From Mugil cephalus (Eukaryota > Chordata > Actinopteri > Mugiliformes > Mugilidae): DNA of 64,000 bases. The stretch spans positions 4,262,088 through 4,326,087 of the forward strand of contig NC_061776.1 of NCBI RefSeq assembly GCF_022458985.1, in the 5' to 3' direction. Below are positions 47,528 through 58,640 of this stretch, one piece after another. The translations under genes and the position numbers were made by a program. Positions within the stretch are counted from its first letter, which is position 1. Each line of letters starts with the position of its first letter. Below the pieces are notes generated by a model that worked only from the letters and a program-made list of their open reading frames with translations, was not told the origin of the DNA and made no database searches.

Positions 47528-49385
47528 AGGCCTGTATCACGAAGTGAGCTCAACTTACCCGGTTTTACTCCAACTTATCCAGCTGAACCTTTCCAGAACA
47601 ATGACAATCTGGATAAGCGCTATCACGACGCTGGTTATCAACTCACTAAATCAGTCCAGGTTTGTTTTGTTGTGAATCGGTGAACGTGCACGTATAAGGG
47701 CGTGTTCCAAGGCAGCAGATCAATCACAATCATGAGGCTGATCCGCCAGCAAAAAGGAGCCAAGACTGATTCTCCTCAAATATGAAGAAGAAAAAGTAAA
47801 TATCACTCGAAATCTCGAAAGTCAAACACCGTGGCTGAATCGAAGAGACGTCACATGGCATGGCAGAGGATTGCAGATTGTATAAATGAGCACTTTACAC
47901 GTCAGTGGCTCAATTAGTTTACATTTAACACAGTCAGGAATTCCAACCACTGTGCTGCATAGATGAATCGCGTGTATGACAATTATGTATGCCAAGTTTC
48001 TTAGTTTCCTGTCTGTTGTATCTTCTTGTGGTTTTGTCATGTCTGTCCATGTCATGTTGTGTTTCCTGTTTTATTTTGTTAAGTTGTGGATTTCCTGTCT
48101 TGTCACCTGTGTTGATTGTCCTCATGCGTCTCACCTGTGTCTTGTCATCCCTGAGCTCTCTTGTGTATATATAGCCCTGCCTTTCCCTTTGTTCCTCGTT
48201 GTTTTGTTAATGTCTCCACGCCATGTTTGATGTGTCCACGCTAGGTTTCATGTTTCATGTTTTTCCATGCCATGTCCATGGTTCCTCTTTGATTTTTGTA
48301 TTTTAGTTTTATTGCCGTAGGCAGCGCCTTTGGTTAATTATTAAATACTTTTAGTTTGAATTCCCTGCCTACCTCATCTATAGTCCTGTATCTGGGTCCT
48401 CACCTCCTACACAACCTTGAGAGAGATTTATCATTTACACCACCTCAGAGTTCCTTTTTAAGTCTCCAAACTGGGTTAAATTAACACTACACGGTATGAA
48501 AAATTTGTACCTTTTTTTTATTTATAAAGTTTTAATCCCTAAATTTCATATGTAATAATTTAATACAACTTTATAATACGATAACAATTAAAATTATTAC
48601 ATTTTCAAAAACATTTATTGTTATGTTTTTTCGCAAGCAGTCAATTAGAACATAAAAAATAAATGTAGATATAATGAAATAAATTCACAAGCACATCATC
48701 ATAAGACACATTAAACACAAAATGAACTCTAAAAAGCTCATCAAATGCCCCAAGAGAGCGGTTGGCCTGGCAGGGATCAGACGCTCGTACATGGTGATAT
48801 AGAAGCTGTCGGTCTTCCTCTTCTGGCGCCCAACGTCTAAGAGGTACGGCTGCTGGCTCTGCTGATTCTGAAGATGCTCTTCCAAACTGCTACAAACTGG
48901 GTTTAACACAAAGACTCTGAGAATTAGACACAGGAGAGTCAGAGAAAACAGCGTTAAAGAAGTGACTATTCAAACATCCTAAATTCGACAGTAATTTGTT
49001 GCATCCACATTTTACTCACTTTCATATGAGGCAAAGACAGTGACATGACAAATTATTATAAAAATTCTAAATATTAAATTACCTTATGAAAGACTACAAG
49101 TCTCTCAACTGAATCAGAGGGGCTGATTTTTGGCTGCTTCATCCTCCTGCGGTGGCAGAAGGAGATAGAACAGTAACAACAGGGAGGTCATCTCTTGGTC
49201 AAAGGCTATGGACAAAGAGTCACAAGAATGAAATTAACTGCAAATACAAATACAGATTTTATGGCTTTGCCAAAGCACAACAAGTTTCAATGAAAACTAG
49301 AAAGAAAAAGCAAAATTTCAGCGACCAAACATTCCATTGGTGTGTCAAGGAAACACTTCACTGCACCAGTGAAATGAACTTAATA
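47528..49385. mobile_element. Composite insertion: Harbinger-like end, LTR piece, unidentified frame
   Basis: This block interrupts the LTR fragment that is whole at 18655-18839. Its left end, GGCCTGTATCACGAAGTGAG, is typical of PIF/Harbinger elements. A matching right terminal repeat was not found. 47990-48415 is an LTR of the 11968 family, with TGTGTATATATAG near 48163. A 74-codon minus-strand frame (48909-48685) with QKRKTDSFYITMYERL is unidentified, but its position suits an eroded transposon protein. Confidence 0.5.
47990..48415 (+). mobile_element. LTR of the solo-LTR family, truncated
   Basis: Shares with 11968-12499 the CCATGTCATGTTGT, GTCACCTGTGTTGATTGTC, TATATATAG and TTAATTATTAAA landmarks in the same order. 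It stops before the CGTGACA end, and the left end is blurred. Confidence 0.6.
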
Positions 49386-49389
49386 ACAT

Positions 49390-50150
49390 AAAAGAGGAAA
49401 TTTAAAACATAGAACAGACAGACACGATCATGACATTGAGTTTATAGTTTAATAAGAGGAGAGTATTTAAAACAGATGCATTTACAGACACAAACCAATT
49501 CATTTATTTGTATTTTCTCAGTAAAGATAAAAACTAAATAAGTTCTTGTTAATATGATGAAGCACAACATTAAAAGAGCCCAGGGCTCCACCCATAGTAG
49601 TATAACACCAAAACTATATTTAACTCCATGTATTTCTAGCTACATGGGACAGGTGCTACACTGGTGATTGTTTGACTAACTCCATCATCAGATCAACATT
49701 TAATTTGTCTCATATTTTGTTTTATGACCAAATATCTGTAAAACTAACAACACTCTGACTTTCTGTCTGTTTGATTTCTCCTGCAAGTTGTTTAGGTTCC
49801 TAATAATTTGTTTCTCTGTATGAAGTAGAACTGCTCCGTATTTACTTTTACATCTCTGACATAACAACAGACTCTGGTTCATTAAACAGTCAAAGCTACA
49901 AATCAGTCACATTTAGTTTTGAGTAGATTTGTTTGGATCATGAGGTTCTGGTTTTGTTCATTTCTCTGATAATATCAGGGTTCTTCTTGGTTTTACTGAA
50001 TTCCTGTTTAGTAACAATTGTTAAACTGATCATTCACAAAAAGATTCAACTACCTCAGTAAATGGTGAGTCTATTGATGATGACATCATGACCTTCAAGG
50101 GTTTGAGGATTGGGTTCACTGTGAAAGCTTGAAAGGATGATTAATTCATC
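49390..50150. other. Duplicated spacer (copy of 18800-19690)
   Basis: Resumes the LTR fragment (to 49436), then follows 19010-19690 closely. No gene. Confidence 0.6.
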
Positions 50151-50906
50151 AGTTAGGAGATGGCTTGGTTTCCCACGCTGCTTAAGCAGCACAGCCTTGT
50201 ATGGGAAAGACATACTGGAGCTCCTAGTAAGTAGCCTAACAGAGGAGTTTGAGTGTGTGTAAGACTAGACTGGAGATGACTGGCACAACTGTTCAGGATA
50301 GGAACCGCCAACATAACATTATCAAGGTGTCTTCTAAGCGTATTGGACTTCCTGCTCACCACCTGAACACTGTGTACGAGCAGCAGGCTTGTGGCCTGGC
50401 TTGTCGAATTCTCAAGGACTAACTCATGCTCCGTTCCCGGCATCTGAGCTGCTGACATCTGGTCGCAGGTTCCGCTGTCCGGCCTGTAAGACCCAGAGGA
50501 GGAGAGTAACCTTTGTTCCCAATGTTATTCTCCTCTTGAACTCTACGACGGTTACAGTAACTTAAGTCTTGTGCTACACTCAAGTGCAATATCACATGTC
50601 CTCATGTGCAACATTATAATGTCACTTTTCATTTTATCCACCCCTCACTTTATTTATGTGTCATACTTTATCTGCTGTTTTACAGTTTTTTACATATTGG
50701 CCTTGATATTATTTCCACAATTCATCTCTCTCTACTGTTACTGGCAGCAGGCCTGCCATTGTACATAATATGCTGCCTTTCCCCACTTTTATGATTTTAT
50801 TCTTTTTGTTATTTTATTCTCCTGCTCTTATTTTTATGTACCACTCTTCGCCCTCCTAATTGCCCTTCGGAGATAAAGTTTTTTTCTGATCTGATCTGAT
50901 CTGATA
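50150..50906 (+). mobile_element. LINE 3' fragment with TCTGA tail
   Basis: Plus-strand frames near 50160-50560 look like the end of a LINE ORF2 (a CRPACKTQRRR-VTFVPN-type ending), followed by an AT-rich 3' UTR. It ends in a short tandem tail, GATCTGATCTGATCTGATAA (about 50888-50907), as in several fish LINE families. Heavily mutated. Confidence 0.55.
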
Positions 50907-51830
50907 AAACAATGAGGAAGTGGAATCCAAGAGACGCAGTTCAGGAGGCACAGGCTGCCCTCAGGCTTAGGGATATCATGGGGCATATGCAGCAAGGGCA
51001 GGGAGGCCTGTGACTGTGTGCAGGGAAACCTCTGTGGAGGAAGGCGTCCACAGCGAAAAAGAGGAAGATGGTAGTGGAAGAAATCCATAGGCAAGAGGAA
51101 GCAATGAGATGCACTAAGGCAGTGTCGCAGGCTAAACAAGGACAGTGGGTGAACTGGGAGAGTGTAGAGAAAAGGGAGGTGTCGTGGAGAGAGCTGTGGA
51201 GCATGGAGGCTAGTAGGATTAGATTTATGATAGGGGCAGTTAATGATGTGCTGCCATCTTCCCAAAACCTAAACCAGTAGTTAGGGGAGGATGCTGCCTG
51301 CCCACTTTGTTCTTGTGTATGTACACTTAGCGTCACAACCAGGTTGTGAAATGCTTAGCAGCTACAATTGAGGAAAAACGGATTGAAGCAAATTCCTCAT
51401 CTGCTAGAAAGAAGAATAAGCATATTATGTTTGTTCGGGAGGGAGATAGGGCCAGACCAGTGAGAATCAGGCACAGTGTGGGGCAGCTAAGCATGGGCGG
51501 AGCCTGGGAGCTGAGGTCTGATTTAAACGGCCGGCTCACCATTCCACAACAGATAGCCATGACCCTCAAAAGACCGGACTTGCTGTTGTGGTCCGAAGTA
51601 GAAAAGAAAGTGTACTTTGTTCAACGTACTGTCCCATGGGAAGACAAAGTTGAGGAGGAGAACGAGAGAGATAGATATGCGGAGATAGCATCAGAAGCTG
51701 AGCAGCGAGGCTGGAGCGCCCGTGTGCAGCCAGTGGAGGTCAGCTGTTCACAAATGATTATGATTTATCTTCCACCAGTCCTCTTGACTGTGGATAACAT
51801 GTTGTGATTTAGTTAGCATGGATGCTAGAA
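50907..51830 (+). mobile_element. Retroelement C-terminal coding fragment
   Basis: The plus-strand frame 51068-51280 reads AMRCTKAVSQAKQGQWVNWE, then SRIRFMIGAVNDVLPSSQNL. The frame 51346-51807 has VGQLSMGGAWELRSDLNG, RPDLLLWS and a VPWEDKVEEENERDRYAEIA stretch, then RGWSARVQPVEV. This pairing is familiar from the tail of fish reverse-transcriptase ORFs (after the RT domain). A gap or frameshift near 51280-51346 removes the linking zinc-knuckle part. Class not settled. Confidence 0.6.
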
Positions 51831-51984
51831 AGAGGAACAAAGAGCAGGTATTTCTACAATTGTAGGTTCAACCATCTGCAGTCTATGAAGGACAAACACA
51901 GCAGGGACCTCTGGACTGGGTGTGGAGGGAGAGGATGAGAAAGAGGAGGAAGAGCTGGTTGTTTAGTTTGTGTCAGTAATCAAA

Positions 51985-52115
51985 TCAAATCAAACTTTTT
52001 TTATACAGCACATTTCATGCAATAACAGAAAATGCAACACAAAGTGCTTCACAAATAAAAAACATAAAACATTACAAGAAACAAATCAAGAACATACCTG
52101 CTCCCTCCCCACCCA

Positions 52116-52178
<63 letters not shown>

Positions 52179-53065
52179 CCATATACAATGTAAGAGCTGT
52201 TGAGACATGGCAGGACACTGAGGCTTAAGACAAGGAGGATGCTAACTTTAGGGGGGGGCCCGTCCATGCGACCAAAGGAATGCCGCCGCGAGGCTCACTG
52301 CGACCCGGGCAGAGAGGTGGGCCCCACACCTAAGTGTGGGGTGTCCACCCACCCAGGCCGAAAGGGCCAAAGATACCCACAGGACGGCGCCCCAAGTGTG
52401 GCAGGCCCCCACGAGGAAAAACTGGAGAATAAAACTAAGACAGTAAGATGTGGTATGTAAATAAATAAGATGTAAATAAATAAATAAAATAAGTAAATAA
52501 AATGAAATAAGCAAGTAAGTAATACAAATATATTATAAAAGTTAGTAAATAAGCAAAAAGAAGAGTGGAATAAAAGTATTAAAATGCATGAAAAACACAA
52601 GTAAGTAAATAAATAAATAAATAAATGAAATAAAACCATGTAAATGCCTGATTAAAGAGATGAGTCTTGAGACTCTTTTTAAAAGTATCAACAGTCTCTG
52701 CGGCCCTGAGTCCGTCGGGGGCCATAATAACTGAATGCTGCCTCCCCATGTGTCCTAGATCTAACTTGTGGTTGGTTAAAAGGCCGGTGCCAGAGGACCT
52801 CAGGGTTCACAAGGGTTGATACCGTAAAAGCAAGTCAGATAGATAAGAAGGCCCAAGACCATTAAGACATTTAAAAACTACTGAAAGAACCTTAAAATCG
52901 ATCCTGAAACGCACGGGGAACCAATGCAGCGATTTTAAAACTGGTGTAATGTGCTCTCGCCCTCTGGTCCTTGTCAGGACATTAGCAGCTGAATTCTGTA
53001 GCAATTGTAAATTGTAAATAGTCTTTTTAGGAAGACCAGAGAACAGAGATTTACAATAATCCAGA
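51985..53065 (-). mobile_element. LINE 3' half, minus strand
   Basis: The 3' end AATCAAATCAAATCAAAC is at 51978-51995. Upstream on the minus strand a frame near 53004-52807 reads [20 protein letters not shown], then [13 protein letters not shown], typical of the ORF2 end of L2/Rex-like elements. The body contains a CA tract (52119-52172) and AAAT-rich low-complexity sequence. The shorter copy at 29196-29485 is the same family. Confidence 0.7.
52119..52172. repeat. (CA)n microsatellite
   Basis: About 27 CA units inside the LINE 3' UTR. The homologous place at 29332 has about 8. Confidence 0.95.
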
Positions 53066-53804
53066 CAACAGGAGATGAATCAGCATTGAGTTAGAGACTG
53101 TCCAAGAGTCTAGAATAACCAGGGTGGACAGAAGACAGCAGAGGACTGATGGTGAACGAGGCTGAGGACAGATCTGGATCAGAGAGACTCTGTGGACAGT
53201 AAGAAGACAACCTCAGGACATACAGAGAGTTTGAGAAAGATGATAGAAGATGAGAGTGAAAGTGATTCACTGAGTATGTGATGATTGTATTTGATGAAGA
53301 TTAATGTGATGCTGATGGCTACAAAATAAATATGATGCATGATGGAAAATTCTCTTTCAGGGCCTGTGTCTGGAGCTAAAGAAGGATGAATGAAAGGAGT
53401 GGAAACATACACAATACAAGGAAGGTGGTCATAATGTTATGGCTGATCGATATGGAGCTTCATCTTCATCTGGAACATTTCTCAGAAATCATTCGTTATC
53501 ATGACTTTTTAAAATATCTTTGTGTTTTCTTGGTCTTTTGTTGAATTTTTATGTTTTGATTGACTTTGTGTTTTTGGTGATTGTTCTTCTCTGTGTTGTT
53601 TTCATGTTTTTTTTCTGTTAAAATATCTGTCAACAACATCAATCAATCTGATGTCAAATAAATAGTGAGACCAGAAAAGAAGAATCTCCCTCAGCTCAGT
53701 AGTTTGTGACTCTGTCTGAGATGGAGGTGAAATATGTGAACCTGGGCTCTGGTTTACTGCTCTCTTCCTGTCACAAACACTGTTTGACATCTGTTCATCT
53801 GTTG
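53066..53804 (-). other. V4 3' flank
   Basis: 53240-53480 matches the V1 flank (6700-6950), and 53680-53804 is the conserved V 3' block. 53066-53230 looks unique. No gene. Confidence 0.55.
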
Positions 53805-53842
53805 GTTTTTTGTTCAGGCTGCTCGCATCATTTCTCACTGTG
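53804..53842 (-). other. V4 recombination signal (22/23-RSS)
   Basis: Heptamer CACAGTG (53842-53836), 22 bp spacer, nonamer region with one extra A (ACAAAAAACC, 53813-53804). The longer A run may weaken or shift the nonamer relative to the other V segments. Confidence 0.88.
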
Positions 53843-54285
53843 GGTAACTCTCTTTCCACAGGAGCAATAGTAGGAGGCTGAATGATTGACTTTAACTTTC
53901 TTTATCTCCAACTTACAAACGTTCTGAATACACACAGCTGAGAAATCATTTTCCTGAGGATGATTGAAAATTCTACCAATTCGACCATCACTTTTATCAA
54001 TAATAAGAATCAGTTTGAATGTTTCTGTTTCTTTCTTCTGTAACCACAATACATTATCATCATCACACTGGCCAGTTCCTTCAAATCTGAAGGAGACTGT
54101 TTGACCAACTCTCCTGGTCCATGTTAACTGGTCCTGGGTCAGATCTGCTGCCATGGCAACCAGGGCTGTAGAGACACAGACAGATAGATGAAGGTTAGTG
54201 AGACAGTGTTTGTTAAAGGTGGAGTTTGTTGGAAACACTCACCTGAACACAGACAGCACAGAGCAGCAGCTGGGAGGAAAAGCAT
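53843..54285 (-). CDS. TRGV: TCR variable segment V4 (probable TRGV), lacking the first core cysteine
   Basis: Leader exon 54285-54243 (MLFLPAAALCCLCS), V exon 54165-53843, normal splice sites, frame open to the heptamer. The first-sheet cysteine is phenylalanine (FRFEG instead of FRCEG; codon TTT at 54085-54083), so the core disulfide of the V domain cannot form in the usual way. The core tryptophan is kept, but the following tyrosine is leucine (VLWLQKK). The last cysteine is intact (SASYYC). CDR1 has TGQC, the pre-E region has C-x4-C (VCIQNVC), and CDR3 starts YYCSC. It is the 5'-most V in the window and the only one upstream of J3-C2. It is either a decayed segment or one with a rearranged cysteine set. 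Confidence 0.8.
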
Positions 54286-54990
54286 TTTGTGTGGTGGTGT
54301 ATCCTCTGGTGAACCTGGGGAGAAGTGGAGCTCTGATGCAGCTGAGGCCCAACAAGGACGAGCTGTGACATGAGACGAGGCCACGTGGTTTCTAGCAGGT
54401 CCTCAAAGCTCCCATCAGCCCCTGCAGCCCACAGATGAGACGGCTGATGATGATTGACAGCTCAGATCAAGCTGCTGTGTCCTTTCATGGTCTTGATTTG
54501 AATCTGACAGCAGATGAAAAACATCTGGGTCACATGATACAGAAAGACTAAAAAAACATTCAGGTTTGTGGTGAATTTAGTAACACAGACTGTTCTCTGT
54601 TGTTGAAGAGCATTTTAAGAGATGAAACCATTAAAAATCCTCCACAGAGCAGGTTTACTGTGTAATATGTAACATCAATGTGCAGCTTTAATATCTCTCA
54701 GGACATACAGGAGGAATTTGACAAGTGAAAGCAGAAGATCAAATGTTTGACTTCAACTCCTAAAAGTAGAATCAAAGCTCAGTGACTCTGAGAGATTCTG
54801 GTCAGTTAGAAGAGATTTCCTGCTCTGACATGTTTGATAAATACAGACCTGATCAGCTCTGATCATTTTGTTGCTGCCTGAGGCTGAAATGAAGAAGGAA
54901 AGAGAAGCAGCGCCACCCTGTGGTGAGTCACTGGAAGTACAAAGGCATCCAGACACAAATGACTCACAGTGGTTCAGTTGCAGCTCAACT
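54286..54990 (-). promoter_or_regulatory. V4 upstream region with CACGTG
   Basis: CACGTG at 54382-54387. From 54590 to 54980 it matches the V1 upstream region, then stops at the inverted block. Confidence 0.45.
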
Positions 54991-55009
54991 GCTCTCTCCC
55001 GTATAAAAA

Positions 55010-56740
55010 CATAAAACATAACCCTTCTCAGAGCCTAGCTCACATGTCCCATTCTTCCTTTATATATAAACTGTCCAAGTAAACACGAATAATTTAAAAA
55101 ATAAAAATAAACATGTTTATGTTTTGTTGACGTTTCACGTAGCATTTTAAACATTTACTGCCTTCTACTGCCAAAGGGAGGAACTGCAACACTGCATAAA
55201 GTAGATACACAGTCAATAGTTTGATGTGATAGCGTAAAATTCACTTCCTCTATGGACTTAAATAAAGACTAACTGCACAGACAACTATATCATAAATACA
55301 ATACAACGTGGAAATGTGAATTGAATTGAGAAGATTTCCCGAATTCCAATTCACTTCCAAGAATTTGAATAAAAGTTGAAATCAGTTTGCAAGCAGGAAG
55401 TAGAATTCAAATTCAACTTTGAATTCAAGGAAGTAGAATTTAACTTACAACTGGAATTCCATGAAATTCCAGTTGATAATTTTGGCGTATTCCAGAATCA
55501 TGCTTTACTGTATATTCCATACATGACTGTTTACATATTTCATCCAAATAATTACTTCTATAAATGTCACGTACACATTCTATTTTAATTACAGCAAATG
55601 TTTTTCATTGGCAATTAAGAATAAAACTACCATCTATAAATAATAATATAATAATTTCATTTGATGTATTATAACTTTCAAACTTATGGAAAACGGTGAA
55701 AAAATATTTAATATTTCCCAGAATGCTTTACTTCATCCAAGTATTCAAAATGGTTGCCAAGCTGTTTCCAAGCCTCTCCATTGATTCATTCATTGAAATT
55801 AATTTTATTCTACTTCCTGTAATTCCAATTCAACGTCCTGTTGGAGGTGGAGTAGAGTTCAATTCAAATACAAATTCTTCAAATGAATTATACTGAAATT
55901 CCAAGTTTGCAATTTTGCACAAGCCTGAAGTGAGTTATTGTGTGTCATTGTCTGGTAACGGCCATAAAATCTTAGTGAACCTTTCATTTCATTTTGGAGG
56001 GACCTTAGATAACAGATCTAGCTGTTTTGGCATTACAGATATTGGTGTATTATTGCAGCAAGTCTTTGTGGAATTAGACTTGTTTTCAGGTGAACTGGCT
56101 GTGGGAGTTTGTCCCCGTTTTCCCATTAGGAGAATTGACATTGATTGATTTACCCGGTGGAAAGGTTTTGGCTGCAACTGAAGTGACACTGATTCCCAGA
56201 CAGTCTGCATATGAGCTTGCATGGAAGTTTTCAGCAGTTCCTTTTACTTCCAGATTCTGGTGTCACTCTGTTCTTCCGAAGTTGCAGAGGATGTCACAAG
56301 TTCAAATATAGTTTCTTGCTTTGAGCAACGGCCTTTGGCTTGCAAAAAAAAAAGATGGTGGTGGTTTAGCTCTTTTACTTGAAGCAGATGGTTTCAGTCT
56401 TTGACAAAAGACTATTTGGGGAGGAACTGTTTGCTTGTGTGTATATGTCTGGCATACAGAGCTGTCCAGTGCTGAAGTTACCTCCCCTTGGGAGAGCTTG
56501 GCAGTAGAGAAGGGTACAGAGGAGCTGTCCAGTGCTGAAGTCAGAGCTTGGACATAGAGAGGGGTACAGAGGAGTTGTCCAGTGCTGAAGTTGCCTCTCC
56601 CTGTGAGAGCTTGGACATACATTCAATGACAAAACAAGGACTGCGCCGATGACACCTTTCCTTTTGCTTCTAGCTTGGCACAAGCTCAGTCTGGACATTG
56701 TTGGCGATTTGCTTCACGAGCGCTGTGTTTAGCCAAAAGG
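55010..56740. repeat. Inverted copy of a TCR-locus spacer block
   Basis: 55010-55310 is the reverse complement of about 12970-13620 without the hAT insertion. 55690-55800 is the reverse of 12780-12900. 55910-56720 is the reverse of 11540-12660 without the solo LTR. An unrelated segment with many GAATTC-like and AATTCCAATTC words (55310-55900) interrupts it. The block marks the 5' border of the duplicated region and shows the state before two insertions. Confidence 0.7.
56455..56620. repeat. Minisatellite, about four units, inverted
   Basis: Four occurrences of GAGCTGTCCAGTGCTGAAGT or one-base variants at irregular half-unit spacing. It is the reverse complement of the units at 11660 and 29050. 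Confidence 0.8.
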
Positions 56741-57685
56741 GCAACCAAATTCAAAGATTCAACTTTATTCTTCATCACTTCCACAATGTTTTAATAAAAC
56801 AGTACGAAGTGAGGAATACCTCATTGTCCTCTAGTTCCACTCTGTTAAATATATGCAGATATGACACAGTCAATAACTACTTCCAATACAATAGCAGAAC
56901 ACACAAAGAGATATGAACAGGAGATGCACAGGTCACATTGAACTGGATAATTAATGTACACTATTACTGATACGTGTAACTGTACAGGATACCTGCACTA
57001 CCAGACAACATTTGGACATACTGTACCTTCTCATTGAACTGAATGATAAGGTGTGTCCAAACTTTTGACTGGTAGTGTACAAGTACAGACATTTTATTTT
57101 TGTTTGAGTTGTAGTCACATAGAGCCTAGTATAAATATATTATAGGCTGAGAAATTCTCTCTTTTTCTACTTTTAATCTTTAGAGGTGACACTAACAAAT
57201 TGTAAAAGAAGGATGACATGGTGTTATATGAATCAACTTTCTGTTGTCAGAGACGGATGGATTCAGTGATTAATAGAACTACAAGAGTCTTGAGTCTTGG
57301 TGGTAGTGATGCAGACAGTGATCAGCACCAACTGGTATTTTCATCTCATATACAGATTCTAACAATAAGACTATGTCAAGTGGTTGTGTAATAAATATGA
57401 GTGTGACGATCCCTCCCCCACTCTGCCCACCTGTTTACCTGTTTAAAATAAATTAATTAATTAAAAAAAATAATAATAATTATACGTTATACAACAGCAA
57501 CACTTCAACACAGCCATTTTAATGACAGTTGAGTTGGCAACATATAACAGGACATTTTGTACATTTACTACTCTCTACTGGTCACAAGGAGGAACTCCAC
57601 CATGTAACAATCGTCAAGGTAAAGGTGATACATAAATAAAAATAAATAAATTACGATATGTCTGTGAAGGCTCTCATTCATGCAG
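56741..57685. other. Spacer with a short MITE-like element
   Basis: 56996-57080 is bounded by CACTACCAG and CTGGTAGTG, with TTTGGACA and TGTCCAAA inside, an 85 bp inverted-repeat element of common fish type. Otherwise nothing recognised. Confidence 0.45.
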
Positions 57686-57689
57686 GTCA

Positions 57690-58640
57690 TGGTAATCCAA
57701 AAGAAGAAAGGCAACTGGACTCGTAGAATTTCTTGAAGACGTTTCGCCACTCATCCAAGTAGGTTCCTCAGTTCTCAGAGACTGGTGGGAAGTTGAGGTT
57801 TGAATAGGAAAACTCTGTGGATACAACCCTGAGGGGAGTTCAAGTTCAAGTGGAGACAGACCACTGAGGTGTTCCCTGTTGAGCGGGCTCTTATGTTTTG
57901 GGCCATACGTTTGTGGATGGGTTATTTTGTTTCACCAATGTACAATTCTGCATATTCCTCACTGCACTGAGCAACATACATTACATTACTCTGTGTCTAT
58001 CTGGGTGTTTTGTCTTTGGGGTGGACCAGTTTCTGTCTAAGTGTGTTGCCAGGTTTGAAATAAACTGGAATGTGGTGTTTTCTGAAAATTCTCGTCAGTT
58101 TCTTTGATACACCAGCCATGTAGGGGATGACGATGTTCTTCCTCTTGCTGCGCTCCTCTTCCCTGTCCTTTTGGGGATATCTTCTTAAGCCTTTATCAAA
58201 GGCGCAGTTGGGGTATCCACTTGTATTGAGGGTTTGTTTGATGTGTTTCCCCTCCTTCTCCCAACCATCCATGGTGCTGGAGGGTTCTGATAACTCCTAG
58301 TTTGCGTTCCAGGGGGTGGTGGGAATCAAATAACAAGTGCTGGTCAGTGCGAGTGGGTTTCCTATATACTTCTATGTTGAGGCTTCGGTCTTCTTCACTG
58401 TGCACCAGACAGTCCAAGAAGGCCAAACTATCCCTGCTGATGTCACTTGGGTGAACTTGATGTTGTTGTCCACTGCATTGATGTGTTGTGGGAAAGATTC
58501 CACCTCCTCTGTCTTGATCTTAACCCAGGTGTCGTCCACATACCTGAACCAGTGGGTGGGGGTGGAACCTGCAAAGGTGTTCAGGGCTCTGGTCTCTACC
58601 TCACAGACATAATGAAGCAACATCTAAAGACATAGCTTGG
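57690..58640 (-). mobile_element. Penelope-like retroelement relic
   Basis: On the minus strand 58623-58372 has HWFRYVDDTWVKI, the catalytic YVDD of a reverse transcriptase. Next come LNIEVYRKPTRTDQHLLFDS (58380-58320) and PYMAGVSKKLTRIFRKH (58125-58070), the linker seen before the GIY-YIG endonuclease. The final part (57960-57700) includes a CxCC-NMQNCT area and the TTGAAGACGTTTCGCCACTC 3' sequence. Frames shift several times. Dead copy, 5' truncated. Confidence 0.75.

Noticed and set aside
48685..48909. A 74-codon gene
   Set aside because: No recognisable domain and it lies inside a composite transposon insertion. Kept only as part of that insertion.
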